Source of the DNA: Cyclobacterium sp. 1_MG-2023
Lineage (GTDB): Bacteria; Bacteroidota; Bacteroidia; Cytophagales; Cyclobacteriaceae
Direction of reading: 5' to 3'
NCBI RefSeq assembly: GCF_030546805.1
Contig: NZ_JAUOPC010000004.1
Location: 1-64,000, forward strand
Length of the DNA: 64,000 nucleotides
This document shows, in pieces, positions 27,384 through 37,725 of this stretch. The stretch's first letter is position 1, and the number at the start of each line of letters is the position of its first letter. Below the pieces are notes generated by a model. The model was not told where the DNA came from, made no database searches, and was given only the letters and a program-made list of their open reading frames with translations. The position numbers and the translations under genes were made by a program.

Positions 27384-27788
27384 ATGGAGAAGATCAAATT
27401 TGTTTCAGATTATCAGATAAATAGCTCCAAAAAGATTATTTATCCATATTTAAGCACAGCAAGTGGATTGTCACAATGGTTTGCGGATGATGTAGTCATT
27501 AATGAGGATAAAGTTTATAATTTTATTTATGATGGCGAAGATCATCATGCGCGTGCAGTTATTATGCGGACCAATCACCATGTCAAATTTGAGTTTTTCG
27601 ACCCCGAGGAGGAAGAAGAGGATTCAGATGCTGAGCATACCTTCATCGAATTTAAGCTGGATGAAAATGAACTAACCCAAACCATTTATCTGCGTGTAAT
27701 AGAATATAGCGACGCCTTTGATGAGCAGGAGCAACAATCAATTTGGGAAGGCTTAATAGCTTCTCTCAAAGAGATTATTGGTGGATAA
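27384..27788 (+). CDS. START-like/AHSA1-related (SRPBCC) domain protein
   Basis: 134 aa with ATG 27384; the frame extends upstream to 27309 but that part is poor in coding character and reaches the tRNA promoter. The pattern YPYLSTASGLSQWFADDV, an acidic middle (EEEEEDSDAEH) and a C-terminal helix SIWEGLIASLKEIIGG fit the small START-like proteins common in Bacteroidota. The fold forms a hydrophobic ligand cavity, but the ligand is unknown. It stands alone, 225 bp before the LptF/G gene. Confidence 0.75.
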   Translation: MEKIKFVSDYQINSSKKIIYPYLSTASGLSQWFADDVVINEDKVYNFIYDGEDHHARAVIMRTNHHVKFEFFDPEEEEEDSDAEHTFIEFKLDENELTQTIYLRVIEYSDAFDEQEQQSIWEGLIASLKEIIGG

Positions 27789-28013
27789 AATGGCTTTAAA
27801 TTATCATTTTTAACATAATATGCTCAATTTTGTCTAGGGCTTAACCCTGCAGTTTAAATGCTAAGTAATCATGTGTTGCAAGTTGGTGAAATAAGCTTAA
27901 AAAAATAGTAGTAGCTTCTTCATCAGTTTTCGGTACCAATAGCGTTAAAACCTATACATACCTGAATGGCAATGAGCTGTTTTGTGTTTGCAATTGAAAA
28001 GTAAAAGCATTGA

Positions 28014-29843
28014 ATGAAAAAATTAGATAAGCTAGTATTGGGGTCATTCCTCAGTCCTTTTCTGCTTACTTTTATCGTGGTAGACTTTATTTTGCTCACG
28101 GTGAATATGCTTAAATATTTTGATGAGATTTTTGGTAAGGACCTGCCTTTTATGGTCTATATGGAACTCATTGGTTATTTTGTAATAAGCATTTCTCCCA
28201 TGGCCTTGCCTTTGGCGGTATTGCTTTCTTCTTTGATGACTTTTGGTAACCTGGGAGAGCATTTTGAATTAACAGCCATAAAGAGCAGTGGCATTTCCCT
28301 TAATCGTACCATGCTTCCTATAGGGGTATTTGTGGCCATTGTTACAGTATTGGCATTTTTGTCCAATAATTACATTGTCCCTCGTGTAAATCTCAAGACT
28401 TTTAGTTTGTTGTATGATATCAGGATGAAGTCTCCGGCATTTGATATCAAGGAAGGTGTTTTTTATAACGGAATACCGGGGTACAGTATCAAGGTGAATA
28501 CCAAACTGGACGAAGTACGCCTCAAAGATGTATTGATCTATGACCATACTACAGGACAAGGCAATCTTCATGTCATTACTGCAGATTCAGGAAGGATGGA
28601 ACCTTTTTTTAACGACCGGTATATTATGTTGACCCTTTATCATGGGAACAGTTACCAAGAAGGTACAGGAAGAAGAGGTGGGAGAAATGTTCCCCAAACT
28701 TTTAGCAGAACACAATTTGAAACCAATAAAATGGTTTTTAATCTGGATGCTTTCGAACTTGATCGGACGGATGAAAAACTTTGGTCCAACAGTAAATCCA
28801 TTAAAAACATTAGTGAAATAAGGGTTGATTTAGACTCAATGGAAAGAGAAATCAATCATTTCCAATTTTTTAACTACGCCAATACTGAGGCGTCTTATAA
28901 TTATTTTGGCAGATCCCGCAAGCTCAAGCCTCCCAAGGATGTCTTGGATAAAAAGCTAGAAAGCGACTCTTTGAAAAATTTAAGGTACCAGGCCGAAGAA
29001 GACCTACTTCAAAATGGAGCGGTCATAGATCGGGCAGGACAGGAAGTTTCCGAAGCAGCCCTTTCACCTACCACGGCAGCTGGGAAAAAAACCAATAGCG
29101 CAACTGCTGCTGATACAAGTGGTAGAGGGGCTCAGTCAGTGAAATTGGCAGAAAGAGCCAGCAGTAAGTCTTCAGCTGAGTTAAGTGACACCCTTGTCCA
29201 ATCCAAAGACAGCTTAGACAAGGCGTTGGCGAACAATAAAAGTCCCGACATGCGGGAAATTAATAAAAAAAGTGCCTTGCAAACTGAGAAGCCGGAGATA
29301 CAGGCCCTATCTCCCGATCAAGAAAAGCGCTTGGACTCCTTGTTATTAACGCCAAGATACCGACACTCTCGGGCTTCTGTAGGACTTACATCAGCAAGAA
29401 ACATAAAAAACAATTTCACCAAGAATAAAACCCAAATCAATGAAGTGATGAGGCAATACAGGCATTTTACTGTTGCTTGGTATCAAAAGTATACCCAGTC
29501 ATTGGCCTGTTTCGTAATGTTTATGATTGGGGCACCTTTGGGGGCTATTATCAAAAAAGGGGGGCTAGGAATGCCTGTTTTGTTGTCCATCATCTTTTTT
29601 ATCATGTATTATATGTTGACCATCACCGGAGAGAAATGGGCGAAAGAAGGTTTGTCAGAGCCACTTTTTGGAACTTTCTTCTCCAATTTGGCATTGATTC
29701 CATTCGGTCTGTTCTTTTTAAAACAAGCTCGAAAAGATGCAAGATTATTTGAACCCGATTTTTACCAAGGAATTTGGGAAAAAATAGTTAAATTATACCA
29801 GAAATTGATCCCAAGAAAAAAGTTAAAAGAAGATGTTTTATAA
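28014..29843 (+). CDS. LptF/LptG-family permease (lipopolysaccharide export)
   Basis: Inner-membrane part of the Lpt ABC transporter moving LPS to the outer membrane. 609 aa. Three helices in residues 12-125 and three more at ~490-590 flank the periplasmic beta-jellyroll. Between them, about residues 300-470, is a long hydrophilic Ser/Lys/Asp/Ala-rich stretch that the enterobacterial ~360-aa proteins lack. MALPLAVLLSSLMTFG in helix 2-3 and the GAPLGAIIKKGGLG loop are family signatures. The F and G paralogues cannot be told apart safely. rpsO follows after 63 bp. Confidence 0.88.
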   Translation: MKKLDKLVLGSFLSPFLLTFIVVDFILLTVNMLKYFDEIFGKDLPFMVYMELIGYFVISISPMALPLAVLLSSLMTFGNLGEHFELTAIKSSGISLNRTMLPIGVFVAIVTVLAFLSNNYIVPRVNLKTFSLLYDIRMKSPAFDIKEGVFYNGIPGYSIKVNTKLDEVRLKDVLIYDHTTGQGNLHVITADSGRMEPFFNDRYIMLTLYHGNSYQEGTGRRGGRNVPQTFSRTQFETNKMVFNLDAFELDRTDEKLWSNSKSIKNISEIRVDLDSMEREINHFQFFNYANTEASYNYFGRSRKLKPPKDVLDKKLESDSLKNLRYQAEEDLLQNGAVIDRAGQEVSEAALSPTTAAGKKTNSATAADTSGRGAQSVKLAERASSKSSAELSDTLVQSKDSLDKALANNKSPDMREINKKSALQTEKPEIQALSPDQEKRLDSLLLTPRYRHSRASVGLTSARNIKNNFTKNKTQINEVMRQYRHFTVAWYQKYTQSLACFVMFMIGAPLGAIIKKGGLGMPVLLSIIFFIMYYMLTITGEKWAKEGLSEPLFGTFFSNLALIPFGLFFLKQARKDARLFEPDFYQGIWEKIVKLYQKLIPRKKLKEDVL

Positions 29844-29906
29844 TTTGGAATAAAACAGCTACCTTTGGCTCTGTTTTAAAAAATTTAACATCATATTTGA
29901 CTAAGC

Positions 29907-30182
29907 ATGTATTTAGCGAAAGAAGAAAAAGTAGAACTATTCAAGAATCATGGTCGGTTGAAGTCAGAAAGTGATACAGGGTCTCCTGAGTCACAAATTG
30001 CCCTGTTTACTTACAGGATTAAGCATTTGACTGAACACTTAAAGACCAACAAAAAGGACCATTCAAGCAGAAAAGGTCTATTGAAATTGGTAGGTAAAAG
30101 AAGAAGTTTACTGAATTACCTTATTAAAATTGATATTGAGAGATACAGGAATGTAATTGCTGACCTTGGTATCCGTAAATAA
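29907..30182 (+). CDS. rpsO: 30S ribosomal protein S15
   Basis: 91 aa; signature [36 protein letters not shown] and RRSLLNYL. It binds 16S rRNA helices 20-22 early in assembly. A -7-like CATATTTG at 29892 sits only 7 bp before the ATG, suggesting a very short leader. It is followed by a hairpin and then pnp, the arrangement also seen in enterobacteria. Confidence 0.97.
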   Translation: MYLAKEEKVELFKNHGRLKSESDTGSPESQIALFTYRIKHLTEHLKTNKKDHSSRKGLLKLVGKRRSLLNYLIKIDIERYRNVIADLGIRK

Positions 30183-30188
30183 TAACTT

Positions 30189-30223
30189 GTAGGGTTCCTT
30201 TATTTGAGGGACCTTACTTTTTT
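30189..30223 (+). terminator. Hairpin/terminator between rpsO and pnp
   Basis: GTAGGGTTCCT 30189-30199 pairs with AGGGACCTTAC 30207-30217 (two G-T pairs), followed by six T. It can end the rpsO transcript or reduce read-through into pnp. Confidence 0.8.
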
Positions 30224-30283
30224 ACTTCCTTCTGTTATTAAGCCTTATTTTTAAAACTATACACTTTACATACTCAAAAGTAT

Positions 30284-32419
30284 ATGTTACCAAATACAAT
30301 TTCAAAAACTATCACTCTTGAAGATGGTAGGGAAATAATCATAGAGACAGGTGCATTGGCCAAACAAGCTGATGGTGCTGTTGTAATTAAAATGGGCAAA
30401 GCTATACTACTAGCTACCGTAGTAACTAAGAAAGAAGCAGGTGAGGGGGTTGATTTTCTCCCTATGTCTGTTGATTACCAGGAAAAATTCGCTTCTTCAG
30501 GGAAAATACCTGGAGGTTTTTTGAAGAGGGAAGGCAGATTATCTGATTACGAAATATTAATTAGTAGAATGGTAGATAGGGCCATTAGGCCTATTTTTCC
30601 TGATGACTACCATGCAGATACCAACATAAGCATTACTTTGATGTCTTATGATGAAGACGTTTTACCTGACTGTCTTGCCGGACTCGCTGCTTCTGCAGCA
30701 CTTGCTGTTTCTGATATTCCTTTCAATGGGCCTATCTCAGAAGTAAGGGTGGCAAAGATTGATGGCAATCTTTTTATTAATCCTACCCCTAAAGAATTAG
30801 AAAAGGCTTCTTTGGAGCTAATTGTAGCTGGTTCTGAAGAGTTCATCCTTATGGTAGAGGGTGAAGGAGATGAGGTTTCTGAAGATGAAATGGTTGAAGC
30901 CCTGCAATTTGCTCACGAGGAGATCAAAAAACATTGCAAGGTTCAAAAAGAACTGACCAAACTTGTTGGCAAAGAAGAAAAAAGAGCTTACAGCCATGAA
31001 GTAAATGACGAAGCACTTCATGCTAAAATAAAAGAGGAATTGTATGATAGTTTGTATGACGTGGTCAGCAGACAGATTCCTAACAAATCGGAGAGATCAG
31101 AACTAGTAAAGGCAATCAAAGAAAATTTTGTAGAAAGCCTTGGAGAAGATCACGAATACGATTTAAGTCTCGTTGGTAGGTATTTCGGCAAAGTTCACAA
31201 AGAAGCAGCCAGAAATTTCACCTTGAATGAGAAAAAGAGATTAGACGGCAGAGAGCCTGATGAAATTAGACCAATTTGGTCTGTGGTGGATTATTTGCCT
31301 TCAGCGCATGGGTCTGCAGTTTTTACTAGAGGAGAAACCCAATCCATTACCACTTGTACCTTAGGTACCAAGCTTGATGAGCAAATGGTAGATGGAGCCG
31401 TTTTGTCGGGATATAACAAATTCTTTTTACATTATAATTTCCCCGGTTTCAGTACCGGAGAAGTAAAACCTAATAGAGGACCGGGAAGAAGGGAAGTAGG
31501 TCATGGAAACCTTGCCATGCGTGCACTTAAGAAAGTATTGCCTGCCCCGGAAGACAATCCTTATACCATCCGTGTCGTTTCTGATATTTTGGAATCCAAT
31601 GGTTCCTCATCTATGGCTACTGTATGTGCAGGATCGTTGGCCTTAATGGATGCCGGTATTGCTATCAAAAGCCCTGTTACAGGTATTGCAATGGGAATGA
31701 TCTCTGATGCAGAGACAGGAAATTACACTATTTTGTCTGATATTTTGGGTGATGAAGATCACTTGGGAGATATGGACTTTAAAGTAACGGGAACCGCCAA
31801 TGGAATCACGGCTTGCCAGATGGACCTTAAAGTAGAAGGTTTGGACTATGAAGTGTTGAAAGAAGCGCTTTATCAAGCAAGAAAAGGAAGGTTACATATT
31901 TTGGATGAAATCAATAAAACGTTATCGTCCGCAAGACCTGAATTCAAACCGCATACCCCAAGATCTTATAACATGCAGATTCCTAAGGAATTGATTGGTG
32001 CAGTTATCGGTCCCGGAGGAAAAGTTATTCAGGAAATTCAAAAAGATACAGGAGCCACTGTCATTATAGAAGAAGTGGATAATATAGGGAAAATCAATAT
32101 TTTCTCAAATAACCAGGAGTCTATGGATGCTGCCATTGGCAGGATAAAAGCAATCGTTGCTCAGCCGGAAATAGGAGAAACTTATACCGGTAAAGTGAAG
32201 AATATCATGCCTTTTGGTGCTTTTATTGAGTTTATGCCTGGTAAAGATGGACTGTTGCATATTTCTGAAATCAAGTGGGAGAGACTGGAATCCATGGATG
32301 GTGTACTTGAATCTGGCGAGGAAATTGCAGTGAAGTTAATAGATGTAGATAAAAAGACAGGAAAATACAAATTGTCTAGAAAAGCATTATTGCCTAAACC
32401 TGAAAGAAAGGACAAATAA
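30284..32419 (+). CDS. pnp: Polyribonucleotide nucleotidyltransferase (PNPase)
   Basis: 3'-5' phosphorolytic RNA exonuclease. 711 aa with the full order: first RNase PH domain ([20 protein letters not shown]), helical linker, second RNase PH domain ([27 protein letters not shown]), KH domain ([20 protein letters not shown], ~565-625) and S1 domain ([20 protein letters not shown], ~635-705). The catalytic [17 protein letters not shown] segment reads [13 protein letters not shown]. Normal length. It is downstream of rpsO and upstream of the primary sigma gene. Confidence 0.98.
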   Translation: MLPNTISKTITLEDGREIIIETGALAKQADGAVVIKMGKAILLATVVTKKEAGEGVDFLPMSVDYQEKFASSGKIPGGFLKREGRLSDYEILISRMVDRAIRPIFPDDYHADTNISITLMSYDEDVLPDCLAGLAASAALAVSDIPFNGPISEVRVAKIDGNLFINPTPKELEKASLELIVAGSEEFILMVEGEGDEVSEDEMVEALQFAHEEIKKHCKVQKELTKLVGKEEKRAYSHEVNDEALHAKIKEELYDSLYDVVSRQIPNKSERSELVKAIKENFVESLGEDHEYDLSLVGRYFGKVHKEAARNFTLNEKKRLDGREPDEIRPIWSVVDYLPSAHGSAVFTRGETQSITTCTLGTKLDEQMVDGAVLSGYNKFFLHYNFPGFSTGEVKPNRGPGRREVGHGNLAMRALKKVLPAPEDNPYTIRVVSDILESNGSSSMATVCAGSLALMDAGIAIKSPVTGIAMGMISDAETGNYTILSDILGDEDHLGDMDFKVTGTANGITACQMDLKVEGLDYEVLKEALYQARKGRLHILDEINKTLSSARPEFKPHTPRSYNMQIPKELIGAVIGPGGKVIQEIQKDTGATVIIEEVDNIGKINIFSNNQESMDAAIGRIKAIVAQPEIGETYTGKVKNIMPFGAFIEFMPGKDGLLHISEIKWERLESMDGVLESGEEIAVKLIDVDKKTGKYKLSRKALLPKPERKDK

Positions 32420-32519
32420 GCTGGAAGTTCTCTAAATTAATAGGTCATGAAATATAAAATGAACTATTTTTAAGGGAACATCTGTTATCAATGCGTTAAA
32501 AAATAATCAATAAAATTGA

Positions 32520-33383
32520 ATGAGGCAGCTTAAAATCAGTAAACAGATTACCAACAGGGAAAGTCAATCTCTGGATAAATACCTTCAAGAGATAGGTAAG
32601 GTAGATTTATTGACAGCAGATGAAGAAGTGGTTTTGGCCAAAAGGATCCGTGAGGGTGACCAATTGGCCTTGGAAAAGTTAACCAAAGCCAACCTTAGAT
32701 TTGTTGTCTCCGTTGCCAAACAATATCAAAACCAAGGCTTATCATTGGGAGATTTGATCAATGAGGGTAACCTAGGTTTGATTAAAGCCGCCCAGAGATT
32801 TGATGAAACCAGAGGTTTTAAATTTATATCCTATGCCGTATGGTGGATTCGTCAATCTATTCTTCAGGCTCTTGCTGAACAATCTAGGATTGTAAGGCTT
32901 CCACTGAATAGAGTGGGGTCTTTGAACAAGATCAGCAAGACATTTTCTGAGCTTGAACAAAAGTTTGAACGTGAACCATCACCGGAAGAGCTTGCAGAAG
33001 TTTTGGAAGTGACCGCAGGGGAAGTGGTGGATACCATGAAAATTTCCGGAAGGCATGTATCTATGGATGCTCCATTTGTTCAAGGAGAGGAAAACAGTTT
33101 GCTTGATGTTCTGGAAAACGACGGTGAAATCAAACCTGATGATGGTTTGATGAATGATTCCTTAAGGAAAGAAGTTCAAAGGGCCCTGTCTACGCTTACC
33201 CAAAGGGAAGCAGATGTAATTACCCTTTATTTTGGACTCAATGGCGAACATGCCATGACCCTAGAGGAAATAGGTGAGAAATTTAACCTTACCCGTGAAA
33301 GGGTGAGACAAATCAAAGAAAAAGCCATAAGGCGACTTAGGCATACCAGTAGAAGCAAAACTTTAAAGCCTTATCTGGGATAA
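32520..33383 (+). CDS. rpoD: Primary RNA polymerase sigma factor (Bacteroidota type)
   Basis: Directs RNA polymerase to housekeeping promoters. 287 aa: the short Bacteroidota form lacking region 1.1 and the long non-conserved region. Region 1.2 [12 protein letters not shown]; region 2 with [31 protein letters not shown] and the -10 segment [10 protein letters not shown]; region 3; region 4.2 [20 protein letters not shown]. The TAnnTTTG boxes found in this window fit its known promoter preference. Confidence 0.96.
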   Translation: MRQLKISKQITNRESQSLDKYLQEIGKVDLLTADEEVVLAKRIREGDQLALEKLTKANLRFVVSVAKQYQNQGLSLGDLINEGNLGLIKAAQRFDETRGFKFISYAVWWIRQSILQALAEQSRIVRLPLNRVGSLNKISKTFSELEQKFEREPSPEELAEVLEVTAGEVVDTMKISGRHVSMDAPFVQGEENSLLDVLENDGEIKPDDGLMNDSLRKEVQRALSTLTQREADVITLYFGLNGEHAMTLEEIGEKFNLTRERVRQIKEKAIRRLRHTSRSKTLKPYLG

Positions 33384-33410
33384 ATGTTAAAGCAAAGTTA
33401 GAAAAATTAG

Positions 33411-33433
33411 AAAGGGCACTTTGCCCTTTTTTT
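33411..33433 (+). terminator. Rho-independent terminator after rpoD
   Basis: AAAGGGCA 33411-33418 pairs with TGCCCTTT 33422-33429 around a 3-nt loop, followed by a T run. Confidence 0.9.
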
Positions 33434-33539
33434 ATATCCCACAAAAAAATCTCACTCGAGTAAACTTTTTTGTTTTGCTATGGTGTTAGTATTCGAAAGA
33501 ATTTCATTTTGTGAGAAATATTGAACAATTGATAAAACA

Positions 33540-34478
33540 ATGGACAAGGAAATAGAAAAAATAAAGGTCCTTATTATTGGATCAGGTCCGGCAGGCTATA
33601 CTGCTGCTATCTATGCATCCCGAGCAGGGCTTTCGCCTGTAATGTATACAGGGGTTCAACCCGGTGGTCAGCTTACGATTACCAATGATGTAGAGAATTA
33701 TCCTGGTTACCCTGATGGTGTCATGGGGCCCCAAATGATGGAAGATTTCAGAAAACAAGCGGAACGCTTTGGTACTGATGTGAGGTATGGGGTAGTGACA
33801 GGCATAGAGGCCGAGAAAAGACCTTTTAAGGTTACTGTGGATGAAGGAAAAACGCTTCTTGCAGAAACCGTAATTATTTCTACCGGTGCATCTGCAAAAT
33901 GGCTGGGTATAGAAAGTGAAACCAGGCTTAACGGTAAAGGTGTATCTGCTTGTGCTGTTTGTGATGGTTTTTTCTTTAGAGGAAAAGATGTAGCCATCGT
34001 AGGCGGTGGAGATACCGCTTGTGAAGAAGCAAGTTATTTGGCCAATATATGCAATAAGGTTTATATGTTGGTGAGGAGAGATGAACTTCGGGCTTCACAA
34101 ATCATGCAAAACAGGGTGATGAAAAACCCTAAAATTGAAATTCTTTGGAACCATGAAACGGTTGAGGTATTAGGTGATGAAGAGGTAACCGGTGCTAAAG
34201 TTAAAGACAGGATTACAGGTGAGGAGAAGGATTTAGCTGTGGAAGCTTTCTTTGTAGCCATTGGACATCAACCCAATACTGCTGTTTTTGAAAATCAGAT
34301 TGATACGGATGAAAATGGTTATATACTTACCCAACCGGGAAGTACAAAAACCAATGTGCCCGGTGTATTTGCATGTGGAGATGCACAGGACCATGAATAC
34401 CGTCAAGCAGTTACTGCTGCAGGAACAGGTTGTATGGCAGCATTGGACGCAGAAAGATTTTTGACTTCACAAGAATAG
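33540..34478 (+). CDS. trxB: Thioredoxin-disulfide reductase
   Basis: FAD/NADPH enzyme that reduces thioredoxin in the cytosol. 312 aa. FAD-binding GSGPAGYTAA at 14-23, redox cysteines Cys138 and Cys141 in SACAVCDG, NADPH-binding VGGGDTACEEA, and the second FAD motif GVFACGDAQDHEYRQ. Complete and of family length. It starts 157 bp after rpoD, beyond the terminator, so it has its own promoter. The M23 gene follows after 11 bp and may be co-transcribed. Confidence 0.96.
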   Translation: MDKEIEKIKVLIIGSGPAGYTAAIYASRAGLSPVMYTGVQPGGQLTITNDVENYPGYPDGVMGPQMMEDFRKQAERFGTDVRYGVVTGIEAEKRPFKVTVDEGKTLLAETVIISTGASAKWLGIESETRLNGKGVSACAVCDGFFFRGKDVAIVGGGDTACEEASYLANICNKVYMLVRRDELRASQIMQNRVMKNPKIEILWNHETVEVLGDEEVTGAKVKDRITGEEKDLAVEAFFVAIGHQPNTAVFENQIDTDENGYILTQPGSTKTNVPGVFACGDAQDHEYRQAVTAAGTGCMAALDAERFLTSQE

Positions 34479-34489
34479 GTCTATAATTT

Positions 34490-35521
34490 ATGCGTCTAAA
34501 AGAAAGGTGGCTCTTGGTTCTTCTTCTTTGGACGTCCGTAAGCTTTGGTAGTATCGCGCAAAATAAAAAGAGAGATAAACTTAACAATGGTGTAGTAGAA
34601 CAAAATCTGGAGGTGCCATCAGGTGCCCTGATTTTTGATGCCGATCAATATCGCAGTGATTTGGAAAAGGCCACTGATGCTTTGATATTCAAGGATGGCC
34701 TTGACCTTAAAAAGCGATTGTCTCTTGTAAGTGAAAATAGCGATGCTTTTATCTGGGCACCCACACATGTGATGGTGGAAGTGGCAGAGAAAGTATTGAT
34801 CGATAGTATTTGGATTACAGCTCATGAGTATTACGGACGCTGGGATAGTCATAAAATTAACAGTTATGATTTTGATCCAAGAGAGTTTAAAGATACTATT
34901 CCAGTGACATTGTATAATTCCTATTATGGTTCAGGTTGGAGTGCGCCATTAGAGAATACCAAAATCAATTCAGATTTTGGGCGGAGGCGCTACCGATGGC
35001 ACCATGGGATTGATTTGAAATTAAAAACAGGTGACCCGATCAGGTCCGCATTTGATGGTATTGTTCGCATTACTTCCTATGAGCGGTATGGGTATGGGCA
35101 TTATGTAGTGATTAGGCATAGAAATGGGCTTGAAACCATCTACGGACATCTTTCTAAGAAAGAAGTAAAGGTTGGTCAAGAAATCAGGGCCGGTGATATC
35201 ATTGGTCTAGGAGGAAGCACGGGTAGGAGTACAGGGCCTCATTTGCATTTTGAGATTCGGTATCAGGGGCTGTCCATCAATCCTACCGAAATTTTCGATT
35301 TTGAAATTGGGAGAATAAAGTCGCCCATTTATACAATAACTGCCCAAAGTTTTGACCATGAAATTAAAATGCGGGAAGCTGTATATCACCGAATTAGGAG
35401 TGGAGATAATTTATCTGTCATTGCTCGGCGATACGGAGTTAGGGTAAGTCAGATTACCAGATTGAATGGAATTAGCACGCGAACTATTCTTAGAATAGGA
35501 AGGCGACTGCAAATACAATAA
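34490..35521 (+). CDS. Secreted M23 metallopeptidase with C-terminal LysM
   Basis: Peptidoglycan endopeptidase or a LytM-like activator. 343 aa with a signal peptide at residues 1-24 (cut after SIAQ). The M23 domain spans ~160-265; zinc ligands are visible in HHGIDLKLKTG (HxxxD) and HLHFEIRY (HxH). A LysM domain at ~300-343 (YHRIRSGDNLSVIARRYGV) should bind glycan chains. Since the active-site His and Asp are present, catalysis is plausible. The order M23 then LysM is the reverse of many NlpD-type proteins. Confidence 0.9.
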   Translation: MRLKERWLLVLLLWTSVSFGSIAQNKKRDKLNNGVVEQNLEVPSGALIFDADQYRSDLEKATDALIFKDGLDLKKRLSLVSENSDAFIWAPTHVMVEVAEKVLIDSIWITAHEYYGRWDSHKINSYDFDPREFKDTIPVTLYNSYYGSGWSAPLENTKINSDFGRRRYRWHHGIDLKLKTGDPIRSAFDGIVRITSYERYGYGHYVVIRHRNGLETIYGHLSKKEVKVGQEIRAGDIIGLGGSTGRSTGPHLHFEIRYQGLSINPTEIFDFEIGRIKSPIYTITAQSFDHEIKMREAVYHRIRSGDNLSVIARRYGVRVSQITRLNGISTRTILRIGRRLQIQ

Positions 35522-35551
35522 GAGTTTTAAAATTCATTTTAAAAGACAAAA

Positions 35552-36268
35552 ATGAAATTGGATATTTTGGCCATCGCTGCTCATCCGGATGATATAGAGC
35601 TAGCTTGCAGTGGCACCTTGGCTTCCCATAGAGATATGGGGTATAAGGTCGGTATATTAGATCTTACTAAGGGAGAAATGGGCACCCGGGGCACCCCTGA
35701 GATTAGAATGCAGGAGGCAGATGCTTCAGCAGAAATTTTGGGACTTAGTGCCCGAGAAAATTTGGGCTTTAAGGACATCTACTTTAAAGATGATCTGGAT
35801 CACCAAACAGCCATAGCTAAGGTGATTCGAAAATACAAGCCTGAAATTGTGCTTGCCAATGCTGTTAGAGACAGGCATCCCGATCATGGGAAAGGTGGAA
35901 GCTTGGCTTCTCATGCTTGTTTTATTAGTGGTTTGAGAAAATTAGAGACTACACTAGATGGTGTTCCTCAGGAAGTATGGCGACCAAAGTTTGTTTACCA
36001 CTACATTCAAAACGAATTTATAGAACCGGATCTAGTTGTTGATATTTCAGAATATTGGGAGACCAAAAAGGAAAGTATACTTGCCTTTAAATCTCAGTTC
36101 CATAATCCAGATTCCAATGAACCGGAAAGCTTTATTTCCAGACCTGAATTTTTGGACTTTATAGAAGCCAGATCTCGTGAATTAGGACATAAGATCAATG
36201 TTAAATTCGGTGAAGGGTTTACTGTGGAAAGGGTTGCGGGGGTGAAAGATCTTTTCAACTTAATTTAA
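35552..36268 (+). CDS. bshB1: Bacillithiol biosynthesis deacetylase BshB1
   Basis: LmbE/PIG-L-type zinc deacetylase that converts GlcNAc-malate to GlcN-malate in bacillithiol synthesis. 238 aa. AAHPDDIELACSGTL at 8-22 carries the zinc ligands and catalytic Asp, with the third ligand in NAVRDRHPDHGKG. TKGEMGTRGTPEIR is typical of the BshB1 group. It indicates that the organism uses bacillithiol as a low-molecular-weight thiol, which fits many Bacteroidota. bshA and bshC are not in the window. A strong terminator follows. Confidence 0.92.
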   Translation: MKLDILAIAAHPDDIELACSGTLASHRDMGYKVGILDLTKGEMGTRGTPEIRMQEADASAEILGLSARENLGFKDIYFKDDLDHQTAIAKVIRKYKPEIVLANAVRDRHPDHGKGGSLASHACFISGLRKLETTLDGVPQEVWRPKFVYHYIQNEFIEPDLVVDISEYWETKKESILAFKSQFHNPDSNEPESFISRPEFLDFIEARSRELGHKINVKFGEGFTVERVAGVKDLFNLI

Positions 36269-36279
36269 CCCGGTGTTTT

Positions 36280-36330
36280 CCCCAACATGGAAAGTCCAAT
36301 TGTTTTCCATGTTGGGGTGTTATTTTTTAT
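36280..36330. terminator. Strong terminator between bshB1 and pdxH
   Basis: CCCCAACATGGAAA 36280-36293 and TTTCCATGTTGGGG 36304-36317 form a perfect 14-bp stem. A T-rich tail is present on the plus strand. It lies between convergent genes and probably serves both. Confidence 0.85.
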
Positions 36331-36362
36331 TGCACTTTATTATTATGTTATTCCCATAGCTT

Positions 36363-36998
36363 TTAAGGTGCCAATCGCTCCATGCTCCATTTTGCCCCCT
36401 CTTCGAGCTTGTACAAAACCCTGTCATGCAATCGAGCAGGCCTGCCTTGCCAAAATTCAATGGTAGAAGGCATTAGTCGATACCCTCCCCAATGCTCGGG
36501 TCTTTCAATAGGTTCCGATTGGAACCTTTCTTCAACTTCCTGCTGTCTTGCTTCCAAGAAACTCCTGTTAGGAATAACCTCACTTTGTGGGCTTGTCCAG
36601 GCTCCTATTTGGCTTTGAATTGGCCTACTTTTAAAATATTCATCAGATTCTTCGGGGCTAGTTTTAGTAACCAGCCCTTCAATCCTTACTTGTCTTTCCA
36701 GTTCAGGCCAGAAAAATGTCAAGGAAGCATTGGGATTTTTGGATAGTTGCTGTCCTTTATGGCTGGAATAGTTCGTAAAAAAAACAAAACCTTCGTCAGC
36801 CCCTTTTAGCAAAACAATTCTGCCTGATGGATGACCATTTTCATTAACGGTACACAAGTGCATGGCTGTCGGTTCATTCACTTTTGCAGTGAGTGCTTCA
36901 GATAACCATACTTTGAATTGTTCCAAAGGGTTCTTATTTGTCTCATTTAAATTCAATTTCTTAGAAGAATATTCTATTCTTATATCTGCTAATTTCAT
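36363..36998 (-). CDS. pdxH: Pyridoxamine 5'-phosphate oxidase
   Basis: FMN enzyme producing pyridoxal 5'-phosphate. 211 aa, family length. [21 protein letters not shown] binds FMN (shown by [12 protein letters not shown]), with [13 protein letters not shown] and the C-terminal [20 protein letters not shown] signature, ending WSMERLAP. It is monocistronic and divergent from the YqgE gene. A perfect minus-strand -7 box lies at 37037-37044. Confidence 0.96.
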   Translation of the reverse strand: MKLADIRIEYSSKKLNLNETNKNPLEQFKVWLSEALTAKVNEPTAMHLCTVNENGHPSGRIVLLKGADEGFVFFTNYSSHKGQQLSKNPNASLTFFWPELERQVRIEGLVTKTSPEESDEYFKSRPIQSQIGAWTSPQSEVIPNRSFLEARQQEVEERFQSEPIERPEHWGGYRLMPSTIEFWQGRPARLHDRVLYKLEEGAKWSMERLAP

Positions 36999-37036
36999 TT
37001 TATGTTTATTTATAGCTGAAATTTAAGTTTGGAATA

Positions 37037-37044
37037 CAAATATA
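37037..37044 (-). promoter_or_regulatory. pdxH -7 promoter box TATATTTG
   Basis: Perfect TAnnTTTG on the minus strand, 38 bp before the pdxH start. No clear -33 box at the standard distance. Confidence 0.5.
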
Positions 37045-37096
37045 TTGGTTTTAAGATTTTTTGCTTTATATTAATGCCTCATATAAATCACAGTTG

Positions 37097-37666
37097 ATGG
37101 TTGATAGGTCCAATATAAAGCCAAAATCAGGAAGTTTGTTGATATCTGAACCTTTTCTGCAAGATGAAAATTTTGTTAGGTCGGTGGTTCTTTTGTGCGA
37201 AAATAATGAACTGGGTTCCTTTGGTTTGGTATTGAATAAGTTGTCTATATTCAAATTAGACGAGCTCTTGGAAGGTTGTGAGCTTTTAGGTAAGGAGGTG
37301 TATGTGGGAGGTCCGGTGGAGCAAAATACACTTCATTTTATCTATTGTGGAGAGCAACTTTTGGAAGATAGTGTGGCATTAGGAGATCAACTGTGGTGGG
37401 GAGGCGATTTTAATGAATTGATGGACAAGTATAAGTCTGGCTTGCTGGATATTGCTAATTTTCGTTTCTTCTTGGGCTATTCAGGTTGGGAAGAAGGGCA
37501 ATTGAGTGAGGAATTGCTTGAAAAAACATGGATAGTTTGTGACAATAGCCATACTAAAAAGATCTTTAAGGTAGCTCCGGATGAATTATGGCGAGTTATT
37601 TTAAAGAATATGGGGGGTGATTTCCAAGTATTAGCAAATTATCCGATTGACCCAAGACTAAATTAG
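37097..37666 (+). CDS. YqgE/AlgH family protein
   Basis: 189 aa from ATG 37097; a TTG at 37061 would add 12 residues without family support. Hallmarks: SGSLLISEPFLQDENFVRSVVLLCE-type start (GSLLISEPFLQDENF), GLVLNKLS, YVGGPVEQNTLHFIY and FFLGYSGWEEGQL. A conserved cytosolic family whose biochemical role is not settled; AlgH in pseudomonads was tied to alginate regulation. The gene is followed by the DUF349 gene after 59 bp. Confidence 0.92.
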   Translation: MVDRSNIKPKSGSLLISEPFLQDENFVRSVVLLCENNELGSFGLVLNKLSIFKLDELLEGCELLGKEVYVGGPVEQNTLHFIYCGEQLLEDSVALGDQLWWGGDFNELMDKYKSGLLDIANFRFFLGYSGWEEGQLSEELLEKTWIVCDNSHTKKIFKVAPDELWRVILKNMGGDFQVLANYPIDPRLN

Positions 37667-37677
37667 CTCAAAATTGC

Positions 37678-37685
37678 TACTTTTG
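37678..37685 (+). promoter_or_regulatory. -7 promoter box TACTTTTG before the DUF349 gene
   Basis: Perfect TAnnTTTG match, 40 bp before the ATG at 37726. The -33 box is not clear. Confidence 0.4.
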
Positions 37686-37725
37686 TTTAGTATGGATTGA
37701 ATTACGCAGGAATATTTTAAATATT

